Shown in pieces: positions 33,768 to 43,380 of a stretch of 64,000 nucleotides of DNA (positions are counted from its first letter, which is position 1; every line of letters begins with the position of its first letter). Below the pieces are notes generated by a model, which was not told the origin of the DNA, made no database searches, and saw only the letters and a list, made by a program, of their open reading frames with translations. Source of the DNA: a bacterium BMS3Abin02 (lineage in GTDB: Bacteria; Actinomycetota; Acidimicrobiia; Spongiisociales; UBA4744); NCBI GenBank assembly GCA_002897675.1, contig BDSU01000008.1, positions 45,526 through 109,525 on the forward strand, given 5' to 3'. Both the position numbers and the translations under genes were made by a program.

Positions 33768-34910
33768 GACCGCTCTGCTCACCTCATCGGTCAGCAGGGG
33801 GCGAAGAACACGAATCCGGCTCCCCTGCCGCTCGATCACACCGGCGCGCTCCAAGCGAGTCCCCCACGCGGATTCGAGGAGGCGAATACCGCCATCGCCG
33901 GCTTCGACCCCGGCGGCTCTCCGAAGTCCAAGGAGGAGGCGTTCCTGTTCACGTCCCCAGGGATCGAGCCGTTCGACGCCCTGCACAGGACGGATACCGG
34001 CTTCGACCCGGTCCAGATACGCGTCGATCCGACGAACGTTGCGAACACGCTCACCGTTGCGATGGCCATGGGCACCGGCTCCAAAAGCCAAGTAGTCGCC
34101 TTGCGCCCAGGTCACCAGGTTGTAGACACACGTGTGCCCCGGCCGGGCATGGTTGGAGACCTCGTAGCGCACCAGCCCCGCCGCTGCAGCCGCTTCCTCG
34201 ACCGCTTCATACTGGTCGGCCTGCATGTCTGCGTCAGGCGCCGGGTCGCCGGCTGCGACGGCCCGGCTGAGGGCCGTCCCTCGCTCAACGGTCAGTGCAT
34301 ACGCCGACAAGTGGTCGGGAGCCGACGCGAGCGCCCGTGCAACCCCGGCGGCCCAGTCGGCCTCGCTCTCACCGGGCGTCCCGAAAATGAGGTCGACGTT
34401 CACCGAAAATCCCGCCAGCCGGGCGCCGCCCACCGCCGCCTCCGCCTGTTCGGGGGTGTGCCTCCGGCCCAAGGCCTTCAACACCTCGCCGTCAAAGCTC
34501 TGGACACCGATCGAGACTCGCGTGAATCCGGCTTCGCGAAGACCGGCACCCACCGCCGGGGTCCAGTCTTCGGGATTCACCTCGAGGCTGACCTCGGCTC
34601 CCGAAGCGATGCCGAATCGCCGCTTCAGCGCATCGACGATGCGTGCGAGGAGCGCAGGCGCCACACGTGACGGGGTCCCGCCACCGACATAGATCGCATC
34701 GAGTTGCCTCCACGCCGGTTCCCTCTCGATCTCGGCGATGACGGCCAGGACGTAACGCTCGACCAGATCCTCCCGGCCGGCGACCACGTTGAAATCGCAG
34801 TAGGAGCAAAGACGGGCACAAAACGGGATATGCACATACGCAGCCGCGAGCGAGGATGCGGCATCGGCGAGCCCGGTGGAATCTGGGCGTAGCGACTCGT
34901 CAGTCGTCAT
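33741..34910 (-). CDS. hemW: HemW-like radical SAM protein (heme chaperone family)
   Basis: The 389-residue protein has the radical SAM cysteines in [28 protein letters not shown] and the HemN-like stretch [19 protein letters not shown]. The extra Cys of true coproporphyrinogen oxidase HemN (CxxxCxxCxC) is absent (CDF), which favours the heme chaperone HemW. The start ATG 34910 overlaps lepA by 11 bases. The last codons are within the CIRCE element. Confidence 0.9.
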   Translation of the reverse strand: MTTDESLRPDSTGLADAASSLAAAYVHIPFCARLCSYCDFNVVAGREDLVERYVLAVIAEIEREPAWRQLDAIYVGGGTPSRVAPALLARIVDALKRRFGIASGAEVSLEVNPEDWTPAVGAGLREAGFTRVSIGVQSFDGEVLKALGRRHTPEQAEAAVGGARLAGFSVNVDLIFGTPGESEADWAAGVARALASAPDHLSAYALTVERGTALSRAVAAGDPAPDADMQADQYEAVEEAAAAAGLVRYEVSNHARPGHTCVYNLVTWAQGDYLAFGAGAHGHRNGERVRNVRRIDAYLDRVEAGIRPVQGVERLDPWGREQERLLLGLRRAAGVEAGDGGIRLLESAWGTRLERAGVIERQGSRIRVLRPLLTDEVSRAVLALSRHDC

Positions 34911-36687
34911 CGTCGAGCCGCAGGGCCGAGATGAACGCCTCCGGGGGAACTTCGACACTGCCGACCATCTTCAGCCGCTTCTTGCCTTCCTTCTGGCGCT
35001 CGAGGAGTTTCCTCTTGCGGGTGACATCCCCGCCGTAGCACTTGGCGATCACGTCCTTGCGCTTCGCTTTCACGGTCTCGCGAGCGATGATCCTGCTTCC
35101 GATGGCAGCCTGAATCGGAACGTCGAAGAGCTGCCGTGGGATCAGCGCACGGAGCCGGGCAACCATCCTGCGTCCATAACGGTACCCCTCGTCCTTGTGG
35201 ACGATGGCCGAAAACGCGTCGACCTGCTGACCGTTGAGGAGAATATCGACCTTGACGAGCGCGGCGGTGCGGTATCCGGCCGGTTCGTAGTCGAGAGTTG
35301 CATACCCCCGGGTGCGCGACTTCAGCGCATCGAAGAAATCGAACACGACCTCCGCAAGTGGGATCTCGTAGGTGAGTTCGACTCGCTCCGGGGTGAGATA
35401 GTGCATGTGCTGCATGGTTCCCCTGCGACTCTGCGCGAGGTCCATGATCGTACCGACATACTCGGTGGGACCCACGACCAGGGCCTTGATCACCGGCTCG
35501 TCGAGGTGATCGATATGCGCCGGATCGGGCAGGTCGGCCGGAGATCGGATCTCGACCGCGGAGCCGTCGGTGAGGTGAACCCGATAGGCGACCGATGGAG
35601 ACGTCGCCACGAGGTCGAGCCCGTATTCACGCTCGAGGCGTTCCCGAACGATTTCCATGTGGAGCAATCCGAGGAACCCGCAGCGGAAGCCGAACCCCAG
35701 CGCCCTCGAGGTCTCCGGTTCATACACCAATGCGGCGTCGTTCAGGCGCAGCTTGTCGAGGGCCTCACGGAGATGTTCGAAGTCTTCTCCGTCGGAAGGG
35801 AACAAGCCGGAGAACACCATCGGTTTGGGTTCCGCATAGCCGGGGAGCGGCTCGACCCTCTCGTCCGTAGTCACCGTGTCACCGACCCGGATGCGGCCGA
35901 TGTCCTTGACGCCCGTGATCAGGTACCCGACCTCGCCGGCGTGCAGTTCGGACACCGGTTCGGCCCGCGGTGTGAGGACACCGACTTCCGCGGCAGGGTG
36001 ACGTTCGTGAGTCGCGGTGAACATGACGCTCTCGCCCTCGCTCAGCTCCCCGTCGACGACCCGGATGTAACAGACGACGCCCCGATACGCGTCGTAGTAG
36101 GAATCGAATACCAGTGCCCGCAGTGGAGCGTTCGCGTCGCCCGCCGGCGGCGGTATCTCCTCCACGATCCTCTCCAGGAGTTCATCGATGCCCTCACCGG
36201 TCTTGGATGAGACCCGCAGGATGTGAGCCGGATCGACTCCCAACAGCGAGACGATCTCTCCCGCCACCCGATCCGGATCCGCGGCAGGCAGATCGATCTT
36301 GTTGATGACAGGGATGATCTCGATGCCTGCGTCGATGGCCAGGTAGGCGTTGGCGAGCGTCTGCGCCTGCACTCCCTGGGCAGCGTCGACGAGCAGCACG
36401 GCTCCCTCACACGCCGCCAACGAACGGGAGACCTCGTAGTTGAAATCGACGTGACCCGGGGTATCGATCAGATTCAGCGTATAGGTCTGGCCGTTCGGAT
36501 GCTCGTATCGAAGCCGGACCGCCTGGGCCTTGATCGTGATCCCACGTTCTCGCTCCAAGTCCATCGAGTCGAGCACCTGGTCCCGCATGTCACGCGCGCT
36601 CAACGCCCCCGTTCGTTCGAGAAAACGATCGGCGAGCGTCGACTTGCCATGGTCGATGTGCGCGATGATGCTGAAGTTGCGAATCAC
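34900..36687 (-). CDS. lepA: Elongation factor 4 (LepA)
   Basis: The 595-residue ribosomal GTPase has G1 HIDHGKST, G2 in REMGIT-like [12 protein letters not shown]3 DTPGHVDF and G4 NKIDLPAAD, then EF-G-like domains and the LepA-specific C-terminal domain ([20 protein letters not shown]). The start is GTG at 36687 (reading [14 protein letters not shown]), where homology starts; the frame is open to 36783 but unrelated. It is divergent from rpsT with about 98 bases between them. Confidence 0.95.
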   Translation of the reverse strand: MIRNFSIIAHIDHGKSTLADRFLERTGALSARDMRDQVLDSMDLERERGITIKAQAVRLRYEHPNGQTYTLNLIDTPGHVDFNYEVSRSLAACEGAVLLVDAAQGVQAQTLANAYLAIDAGIEIIPVINKIDLPAADPDRVAGEIVSLLGVDPAHILRVSSKTGEGIDELLERIVEEIPPPAGDANAPLRALVFDSYYDAYRGVVCYIRVVDGELSEGESVMFTATHERHPAAEVGVLTPRAEPVSELHAGEVGYLITGVKDIGRIRVGDTVTTDERVEPLPGYAEPKPMVFSGLFPSDGEDFEHLREALDKLRLNDAALVYEPETSRALGFGFRCGFLGLLHMEIVRERLEREYGLDLVATSPSVAYRVHLTDGSAVEIRSPADLPDPAHIDHLDEPVIKALVVGPTEYVGTIMDLAQSRRGTMQHMHYLTPERVELTYEIPLAEVVFDFFDALKSRTRGYATLDYEPAGYRTAALVKVDILLNGQQVDAFSAIVHKDEGYRYGRRMVARLRALIPRQLFDVPIQAAIGSRIIARETVKAKRKDVIAKCYGGDVTRKRKLLERQKEGKKRLKMVGSVEVPPEAFISALRLDDDD

Positions 36688-36785
36688 GAGAACGCTGCAT
36701 TGTACCGGTGCACCTGCGCTGCTAGGCTCCCCTGGCTCGACGGAGCAGCTCTGCCCGTCACTGTCCTCGACACGAAGATTCACGC

Positions 36786-37055
36786 ATGGCCAACATCAAA
36801 TCGCAGATGAAACGAAACCGTCAGAACGAGAAGCGTCGCGTTGCCAACAAGGCGTTGCGTTCCGAGCTGAAGACTCGTGCAAAGCTGGCGGAAGCCGCAG
36901 CCGCAGCCGGTGACGCGGCGACTGCCGAAGAGGCGCTTCACAACGCCCAGAAGCGTATCGACATGGCTGCGGCAAAGGGCCTGATTCACAAGAACACGGC
37001 CGCTCGCAGAAAGTCGCGACTCGTCAAGCGAGTCAGAAGCAGACTGCAGGGCTGA
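36786..37055 (+). CDS. rpsT: 30S ribosomal protein S20
   Basis: The 89-residue basic helical protein starts [18 protein letters not shown] and ends [15 protein letters not shown], matching S20 throughout. It binds 16S rRNA early in 30S assembly. It stands alone on the plus strand between lepA and holA, a common actinobacterial position. Confidence 0.97.
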   Translation: MANIKSQMKRNRQNEKRRVANKALRSELKTRAKLAEAAAAAGDAATAEEALHNAQKRIDMAAAKGLIHKNTAARRKSRLVKRVRSRLQG

Positions 37056-37090
37056 CGCAGGGCTCGCAGGCCCGCCTCGCTCGCCGTATC

Positions 37091-37113
37091 CGGTACCCGG
37101 TACTTCGTACCGC
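37091..37113. repeat. Dispersed GTACCC repeat, copy 4
   Basis: The 23 bases begin CGGTACCC and end TTCGTACCGC, nearly identical to 30336-30358. It lies in the rpsT-holA gap. Confidence 0.55.
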
Positions 37114-37196
37114 AACGCCGTATCGATGCATGATCGCGAAGCGCGTGTGACGGCTCAGGGAGATAGGGCACGGTCGCGCATCGTGCGAGCTCTCGA

Positions 37197-38192
37197 TCAA
37201 GCGCTGCGCGATCCTCCATACCAACGGCAGAGTGCAACGGTCAGCCGTTCCAACGTGAGCTCGTGTATCTCCGACGGACTCGATTTCAGGATCCTGTCCG
37301 TCCGTGCAAGCGCACCGAGAGCCCGCTGCAAAGCCGAATCAGAGGTCTTCGAACGGCCCTGCCAGGCCTTTCTGACCGGGAACGATGACGACGGCTGGCC
37401 GAGCCAATCCGCAAGTGTCTCGAGGTTCGGCGCGGATGCAGCCATGGCACGACGACGGAGGTCATTCTCGAGAAAACCGAGGAGCTGCAGCGGATGCCCG
37501 TGCACGAGGAAGTCGGACAGCCGACGCAATGCCTGACCGACGTCTCCCGCGGAGACGGCATCGGCGTAGTGCCAGATCGGCTCGTCCGGACGGTTGGCGA
37601 ACCTGACGTTCACCTCGTCGATGGTGACCTCTTCCAGACCGGTGAGCTGATCGAGTGCCTGAGCCATGGCGGCCACATCGGAGCCGAATTTCCTGAGCAG
37701 CGCCGCCACCGCATCGGGACGGACCCGCAGGTTTCGGTTCTTGATCTGGGCAAAAAGCCAGTCGTTCGCATCCTGTTCCCGAATCTTCTTGACGGTGATG
37801 ACCTCACCGACGGCCTTCACCTTCTTGGCCAATGAACTCGGGAGGCTTCCTGCTGTCACGAAGACAACGAACACTGCCTCGGGATCCATCCGGTCCAGCA
37901 ACTCGACGACGACGTCGGCCTCCATCTTCTGCAGAGACTGAGCGTCGACGACTTCGACTCCGAGTCGATCGCCGAACAACGATCCGGACTGCAACGCCGG
38001 GACGAGCGGCTCGACTCCGGAACGGAGCACTCCCCCCTCTCCGACTTCTTCGGCGCCTCGCGCCGGCACATCGATACGAACGGTCTCGGAGGCACCGGCC
38101 TGCTCGAGGAGGCGACGGGAGCGTTCGAGCATCTGTTGCCGCTCGCCGGGTGCAGCGCCGGAGGGCCCTTGCACGGCGAAGATCGCCTTCAC
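37197..38192 (-). CDS. holA: DNA polymerase III subunit delta
   Basis: The 331-residue protein is the clamp-loader delta subunit. It has the degenerate AAA+ layout, with FGDRLGVEVVDAQSL, the helical stretch AGSLPSSLAKKVKAVGEVITVKK, and the C-terminal collar domain (ALRRLSDFLVHGHPLQLLGF). It overlaps the folP-like gene as ATGA and lies near comEC-comEA and rpsT as in many bacteria. Confidence 0.9.
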   Translation of the reverse strand: MKAIFAVQGPSGAAPGERQQMLERSRRLLEQAGASETVRIDVPARGAEEVGEGGVLRSGVEPLVPALQSGSLFGDRLGVEVVDAQSLQKMEADVVVELLDRMDPEAVFVVFVTAGSLPSSLAKKVKAVGEVITVKKIREQDANDWLFAQIKNRNLRVRPDAVAALLRKFGSDVAAMAQALDQLTGLEEVTIDEVNVRFANRPDEPIWHYADAVSAGDVGQALRRLSDFLVHGHPLQLLGFLENDLRRRAMAASAPNLETLADWLGQPSSSFPVRKAWQGRSKTSDSALQRALGALARTDRILKSSPSEIHELTLERLTVALCRWYGGSRSA

Positions 38193-39004
38193 GACCCGTC
38201 TCTTCCGAAAAGGCGTACGAGGTCACACGCGTGCTCGACATCGTGCACACGAATGATGTCGGCTCCGTACTCGAGTGCGAGCGTCGTATACGCCATCACT
38301 CTCGCCAGTTCGCGTTTGCGCGGCACGGGGATCAACACCGGATACCCGAGCTTGCGAATCACGTCCAGGTGCCGGATGACCCGCAGTTGCTGACGCGTGT
38401 ACTCCTCGTAGTCACTCCGATAGTTGATGGACAGGCCAGGATCAAGGATCAGATCGGTGACCCCAAGCGCTTGCAGACCGTCGACGCGGGGGGCAAACCG
38501 TTCGGCCACCTGAGCCGCCTTGTCCTGGACGAACTCGAGGTCGCCGACCGAGACGGGGTCCTCGCCTTCTACATACGTGACGACTGCAGGCACCGAGGCC
38601 GTCCGAACAACCTCGATCATGGCTTCGTTCCTCATGCCCCCCGTGTCATTGACGATCGCCGCGCCGGCCTCGATGGCCCTGCGGGCGACCTCGGGCTTCC
38701 AAGTGTCCACGGAAACGACGAATCCGTCGGCCGCGAGAAGATCGAGTGCCGGCAGAAGGCGTTCGAGCTCCTCTTCCGGCAACAGTTCCTCATTGTCGAA
38801 GTGAGAGGACTGGCCTCCCAGATCGATGATCGACGCACCTTGGTCCCGGTACCGGCAGGCCATCGCCAGCGCCTCCTGCGGCGAGTCGGCCACCGTCTGG
38901 CGGTTGTTGGACTCGGGTGAGAGGTTGATGACACCCATGACGTAGGTCCGATCTCCGGTGAAGTCGAAGCCCCGACCCCCGGCCTCAAAGCTGAAGGCGC
39001 TCAC
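38189..39004 (-). CDS. Divergent dihydropteroate synthase-like protein
   Basis: The 271-residue TIM-barrel protein follows the DHPS plan: VMGVINLSPESNNRQTVADS (in place of GILNVTPDSFSDGG), IIDLGGQSSHFDNEELLPEE (in place of IDVGGESTRPGA), SVDTWKPEVARRAIEAGA, IVNDTGGMRN, LILDPGLSINY and a final IIRVHDVEHACDLVR. Barrel-lining motifs are present but several pterin and pABA loops differ, and the expected SRK loop reads PVPRKRE. It may be a folate DHPS or a related pterin-binding enzyme. The start is GTG 39004; the frame to 39064 lacks homology. Confidence 0.7.
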   Translation of the reverse strand: MSAFSFEAGGRGFDFTGDRTYVMGVINLSPESNNRQTVADSPQEALAMACRYRDQGASIIDLGGQSSHFDNEELLPEEELERLLPALDLLAADGFVVSVDTWKPEVARRAIEAGAAIVNDTGGMRNEAMIEVVRTASVPAVVTYVEGEDPVSVGDLEFVQDKAAQVAERFAPRVDGLQALGVTDLILDPGLSINYRSDYEEYTRQQLRVIRHLDVIRKLGYPVLIPVPRKRELARVMAYTTLALEYGADIIRVHDVEHACDLVRLFGRDGS

Positions 39005-39014
39005 GAGACGCAGC

Positions 39015-39105
39015 GTAGCGCAGGTCGGCCGGCAGCCGGCAAAGCGACCTCGCCTGGACACCACCGCGTCAACTACTGAAAACTGATGACCGACAGCTGC
39101 CCGGT
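39015..39105. repeat. Dispersed CTACTGA-type intergenic repeat, copy 3
   Basis: GTCGGCCGGCAGCCGGCAA is followed by GCGTCA and ACTACTGAAAACTGA (39072-39086), matching the blocks at 13800-13912, upstream of the folP-like gene. Confidence 0.5.
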
Positions 39106-39115
39106 GGCCACTGGT

Positions 39116-39571
39116 CTACGGTCCGACGAGCAGCGAACCCGTCAGTTCGTGAGTCCCGGGATCGAGACGGAACGCCACCGTGTCGGTTCCCGTCTCCGCA
39201 GGGTCGATACGGCCGATCGCCACCGGAATCACCGTACGATTCAACGACAGATCAACCGTGCCCTGCCACGGATACGCCGAGTTGTTCGTGACCAGAACCG
39301 TCAGGTCGAGTCGACCATCCGGTTTGGCCCGGGCCCTCAGGTCCACCGCCAGGCCGCCACAAAGGCCGGAATCTCCCCCGGCCTGCCCCGTCGCCGAACT
39401 GGTGACGACGGCACTGCCATCTTCGGCAACGACAACGCTGAAAGGTGCCGCCACGTTCTCCTCACAGGTCAGCACGTGGGTGAGACCGCGAAGTGATGAC
39501 GTGGCAATCGGAATCAGAAAGATCCCGAGGATCAACACGATCGCAACCCGCGACTTGAGGATCGATGGCAT
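39116..39571 (-). CDS. Membrane-anchored extracytoplasmic protein, unknown
   Basis: The 151-residue protein begins MPSILKSRVAIVLILGIFLI, a single N-terminal membrane anchor, followed by a beta-rich domain (LDLTVLVTNNSAYPWQGTVD, GTHELTGSLLVGP) resembling small immunoglobulin-like folds. Two cysteines (LTCEENV, GLCGGL) could form a disulphide. The ATG 39571 was chosen over the longer frame to 39763, whose extra part is antisense to other sequence. I do not recognise a family. Confidence 0.6.
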   Translation of the reverse strand: MPSILKSRVAIVLILGIFLIPIATSSLRGLTHVLTCEENVAAPFSVVVAEDGSAVVTSSATGQAGGDSGLCGGLAVDLRARAKPDGRLDLTVLVTNNSAYPWQGTVDLSLNRTVIPVAIGRIDPAETGTDTVAFRLDPGTHELTGSLLVGP

Positions 39572-39796
39572 GTCGTCAGTGTAAGACGTGTCGGCCATCG
39601 GCACCCGGCTGTCGGCTTCCGCCAGGAAGCGCTCCCTCCACCGGCCGAGGCCGATGGCTGAACGCCGGGAACGAACCGGTGGGAACCAGTGCCTCGACAC
39701 AACCCGGCAGGTACTTCTTCGTTGTGCGGTCTTGCGAGCAACGAGACTCGGCATCCACACCACGGACGGTGCCTACCGGGAACTACCATCCGAGCC

Positions 39797-40615
39797 GTGA
39801 CGAACATTCCTTATCGACGAGTACGCATCCTTCTCACCGGTGTGGGGCTGATCGTGCTCAGCCTCGTCGCCTTGATCATGTACGTGCGCAGCGTCGATCC
39901 CATCGAAGTGGTCGGAACCCTGCTCTTCATCCCGGTCTTCCTCGGATTGATGTTCTGGGGCCTTCGCGGTGGCGTGATCGTCGGGTTGGTCGCCGCCGTC
40001 TCCTACGCTGCCATTCGGTCTCCTGCGATCGCAGCCGTCGGCGCCGGTCGATTCACCGGGCTGATCCTCGGCAGAGCGGCCGGATATCTGGCATTCGGGG
40101 CAATCGGTGGCTGGGCGGCGGATCAGCTGCGTGCTTCGATCGACAAGCTCGGTCTGTACGACCAGGTCGACGATGCGACGGGCCTGCTGAACGCCAGGGC
40201 GGTCCTACAGACGATCGACATGGAACGCAGCCGCGCCCGGCGGTACGAAAAGGTCTTCTCGGTCGTACTCGTCGAAATCCCCACATCGGTGTTCGAGGGG
40301 TTGCGACGGCGCAGGCGTGGCACCGTACTCAAGGAGATCGGCCGTGATCTGGCGGCGAGCATACGAGCTGCCGATCGCTGCGGGCATGCGCTGGAAGCAG
40401 ACCGGCACTTGATCACCGTCGTCCTCCCGGAGACGGGCCGTCAGGGAGCCCGGAGCTTCCTGGACACGCTCCAGATCCGCCTCGCAGAAGGTTTGCGGAA
40501 TCGCGGCGCCTCCCCTGATCGGATCGTCGGGAGTTCCGTCACATTCCCGGATGACGCCGTCGACGAGATCGAGGTGCGCCTGCGAGCGATCGCGCAGCAA
40601 GAGTTCCCCGACTGA
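39797..40615 (+). CDS. Membrane protein with degenerate GGDEF-like domain
   Basis: The 272-residue protein has three or four N-terminal membrane segments (ILLTGVGLIVLSLVALIMYV; GTLLFIPVFLGLMFWGLRGG; VIVGLVAAVSYAAI) and a cytoplasmic domain starting at DDATGLLNARAVLQTIDMER, the usual entry of GGDEF domains. Where GG(D/E)EF should be, it reads CGHALEADRHLITVVLPETG, so cyclase activity is unlikely; it may bind nucleotide or a partner. The start is probably GTG 39797; an ATG at 39689 in frame would add residues without sense. It converges with comEC, stops 4 bases apart. Confidence 0.7.
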   Translation: MTNIPYRRVRILLTGVGLIVLSLVALIMYVRSVDPIEVVGTLLFIPVFLGLMFWGLRGGVIVGLVAAVSYAAIRSPAIAAVGAGRFTGLILGRAAGYLAFGAIGGWAADQLRASIDKLGLYDQVDDATGLLNARAVLQTIDMERSRARRYEKVFSVVLVEIPTSVFEGLRRRRRGTVLKEIGRDLAASIRAADRCGHALEADRHLITVVLPETGRQGARSFLDTLQIRLAEGLRNRGASPDRIVGSSVTFPDDAVDEIEVRLRAIAQQEFPD

Positions 40616-40619
40616 TCGT

Positions 40620-42767
40620 TCACCGGAAGGGAACGACGATATCGCCTTCTTCGTCGGTGCGTCGCACGACGATGCCGGCGGACTCGAGGGCCGTGATGAC
40701 CTCGAGAGACGGATGTCCGAACGTGTTCTGCCCGACGCTGATGATCGCCTGGGTCGGTCTCACCGAGACAAGCCATCCGACATCCGAAGTGTCGGCTCCC
40801 TGGTGGGGCACCTTCAGCACGTCGGTGCGGATGGGACCGAGTTCTGACTGAGCGATCCTCTCCACGTCCCCCGGGAAGAGCATCGTCGTCTCGTGGCTCT
40901 GCACGATGAGCACGAGAGACTGATCGTTCGGCGATGCATAGCGTCGCAGAGGCCCTGCCACGATGATGTCGAGGTCCCCGATGGTAGCTTTCTGCCCGAC
41001 CGACGGGACCAGGACGGGCACTCTTCGCCGCTCGGCCTCCGAGAGCAGCTCCACGGAGGCAGGTCCGCCTTCCATATAGCCGGAGTGCCACAGCGCCCCG
41101 ACGGGGAGATGTTCGACGACGGCCAGAAGTCCCGCCGCGTGATCATCGTGTGGATGCGACAGCACCATGAGATCGATACTGCGGACCCCGTATTCCGCCA
41201 GCTTGCGCAGGATCAGGACGGGGTCCGGCCCCCCGTCGATCAGAACCGTTTCGCCGCCCGAACCGATGATGAGCTCCGAGTCCCCTTGCCCGACATCCAG
41301 GAACACGGTCGACGCACCGGTTACCCGGTGTGTGGGGACGGTGACCGTGGCGAGCACGATCGCCCCCGCAACCACGGCGAGCAGGGGTCGCAGCTTTCGC
41401 GATCGGGCGAGGAAGCCGCCTGCGGCGATCAGGAGTGCCGCCATCGGCCCGACCTGCGGCCAACTCGACGCCGTCTTGGCTATGAACAGCACGGCGCCCG
41501 CGGCGCGCACCCCCACTTCGGTCAGGACCGGCGCGCCTGTGAGAAGTCCGATTCCTCCGGATGCGGTCGAGAGCATCACGAGTGGCGACGCGACGAGGTT
41601 GGCCAGTGGCGAGAGCAGCGGCAACGCACCGAAGTGCACAAGGAGGACCGGAGCAACTGCCAACTGCGCCGCGACGGTCACTCCCAGGGGTGCACCGACC
41701 CATCGGGGAAGTCGCTCCTTGAAGAGATCGGCTCCCGCCATGACCCCGACCGTCGCGGCCACGGAAAGCTGGAATCCGATATCTCCGCCGAGTTCGCCCG
41801 ACACCAGCAGCAGCACCGAAACCGACGTGCCGAGCGCGACCCACGGGGTGAGGGCGATTCCGACGGCGCGAGCGACCAGGAGCAGGCCCGCCATGCCTGC
41901 GGCGCGAAGAACCGAAGGCTCCCAGCGGGTCATGACCACGAACACGGCCAGGCCGACCAGTCCGGCAACCGCCCTCCGGCGAGGCCCGAAGGCGAACGGC
42001 CCGACAATCACCCACCAAAGCAGGAGGAACAGTGCAACGTTGGACCCGGAAACTGCAACGAAATGCGACAGTCCCGACCTGCGGAGCTGGTCCGACGCCA
42101 CCGGCGGCAGTCGGCGAACATCACCGATCAGAAATCCGGAGAGCAGCGCTTCTTCGGCACCACCGCCGTGAGCATCCAGTCCTGTCGCGATCCTTCGCCG
42201 CACGGCGTTCCCGGCCCAGAACAGAGGGTCGGAGGCCGAAGAGACGATCGTCACGCTCGCACCCCGGATGAGGCCGGCGTACGGATCGCCGCGCGCTCTC
42301 CCAGCCTGCGTTCGGGCGGTACCTTTCACGATCACGTGATCCCGGGCGGCGATCTCGGTGGGCGTATCGACTGCCACGAGCATCGGAGCCCCATCCCAGA
42401 CCTGCCACGTGCGGCCATGCTCGATGTGGGTCGGTTGGAAGAGGAACCACTCGCCGGACCTGCCGGGACGGAGGTCGTCGATTGCCCAGCCGGCGAGCCG
42501 GACCGGACCGTCGACCGAGGGAGCTGTGAGGACCGAAGACTCCCTCGCCGCAGACAGCGAACCGGAGAGCGAACCGGCAACGAGCAGCGCAGCAGCCGCG
42601 ACCGTCCAATCTCGACGGACAGTCACCAGAATCGTGCCTCCGACGACCACCGCCCCTGCGACCGCCGGCGCGCCCACGAGCCTGCCGATGGCCACGGCAC
42701 TCCACACGAGCGCTCCGGCACCCAGAGTCCACCGTCCGGCGACGCCGGGCACTCGCAGCCGTGTCAC
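40620..42767 (-). CDS. comEC: ComEC/Rec2-type DNA uptake channel
   Basis: The 715-residue protein has N-terminal membrane helices and an OB-like domain, the competence domain with many helices (GLSHFVAVSGSNVALFLLL is the family signature), and a C-terminal metallo-beta-lactamase domain with FLDVGQGDSELI, LSHPHDDHAAG (metal ligands intact) and LFPGDVE. It forms the inner-membrane channel for single-stranded DNA in transformation. The start GTG 42767 overlaps the comEA stop. Confidence 0.93.
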   Translation of the reverse strand: MTRLRVPGVAGRWTLGAGALVWSAVAIGRLVGAPAVAGAVVVGGTILVTVRRDWTVAAAALLVAGSLSGSLSAARESSVLTAPSVDGPVRLAGWAIDDLRPGRSGEWFLFQPTHIEHGRTWQVWDGAPMLVAVDTPTEIAARDHVIVKGTARTQAGRARGDPYAGLIRGASVTIVSSASDPLFWAGNAVRRRIATGLDAHGGGAEEALLSGFLIGDVRRLPPVASDQLRRSGLSHFVAVSGSNVALFLLLWWVIVGPFAFGPRRRAVAGLVGLAVFVVMTRWEPSVLRAAGMAGLLLVARAVGIALTPWVALGTSVSVLLLVSGELGGDIGFQLSVAATVGVMAGADLFKERLPRWVGAPLGVTVAAQLAVAPVLLVHFGALPLLSPLANLVASPLVMLSTASGGIGLLTGAPVLTEVGVRAAGAVLFIAKTASSWPQVGPMAALLIAAGGFLARSRKLRPLLAVVAGAIVLATVTVPTHRVTGASTVFLDVGQGDSELIIGSGGETVLIDGGPDPVLILRKLAEYGVRSIDLMVLSHPHDDHAAGLLAVVEHLPVGALWHSGYMEGGPASVELLSEAERRRVPVLVPSVGQKATIGDLDIIVAGPLRRYASPNDQSLVLIVQSHETTMLFPGDVERIAQSELGPIRTDVLKVPHQGADTSDVGWLVSVRPTQAIISVGQNTFGHPSLEVITALESAGIVVRRTDEEGDIVVPFR

Positions 42768-43309
42768 GGCACGATCACCGAATCACGAAGTGCCGCGAGC
42801 TTTCCCTCACCGATGCCGGGGACATCCAGCAGATCCTCGACGGTCTCGAACGGCCCGTTGTCCTCGCGGTAGTCGAATATGCGCTTGGCGAGGACCGGTC
42901 CCACACCGGGAAGGGCCTCCAACTCCTGCGCACCGGCACGATTGATTGCCACCTTGCCCGCCTCTACGGCTGCCGGCGGCCGCTCGGAATCGATCGAGGG
43001 CACATCGACTTGCTGCCCATCAGAGATCGGAGCGGCGAGATTGACGCTGCTCAGCTGCGCATGGGGAAGGGCTCCGCCTGCTCCTGCGATGGCGTCGGCC
43101 ACACGTGCCGGCGCCCTGATCTCGACGAGGCCCGGATGGAGCACCGCTCCCGACACGTAGACGGTCACCGTGTCGATCGCCTCTTCGACGCGAGCCATCG
43201 GAGGGGTCGACACGGGAACCGTGGCCGCGCTCGGCCTGCCGAACCAAAGGCCGGCCGCCGCGGCGAGCGCGAGCGCCCCTGCTGCGATGAGAGTGGAGAA
43301 TCGAGTCAA
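42764..43309 (-). CDS. comEA: ComEA-type DNA-binding protein
   Basis: The 181-residue protein has one N-terminal membrane anchor, a SLBB domain (VYVSGAVLHPGLVEIRAPAR) and C-terminal helix-hairpin-helix motifs (INRAGAQELEALPGVGPVLA, LLDVPGIGEGKLAAL). ComEA binds incoming double-stranded DNA and passes it to ComEC, whose gene it overlaps by 4 bases. The start is TTG at 43309. Confidence 0.92.
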   Translation of the reverse strand: MTRFSTLIAAGALALAAAAGLWFGRPSAATVPVSTPPMARVEEAIDTVTVYVSGAVLHPGLVEIRAPARVADAIAGAGGALPHAQLSSVNLAAPISDGQQVDVPSIDSERPPAAVEAGKVAINRAGAQELEALPGVGPVLAKRIFDYREDNGPFETVEDLLDVPGIGEGKLAALRDSVIVP

Positions 43310-43380
43310 GGATCCCTCGCCGCTCTTGTATCACCCTGCCGTCGCCGGGTGAAGTAGGTTGTGCTCGACCAAGGAGCCAC

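Noticed and set aside
40893..42872. 659-codon open frame on the plus strand
   Set aside because: It is antisense to comEC and shows only low-complexity Arg/Asp-rich sequence.
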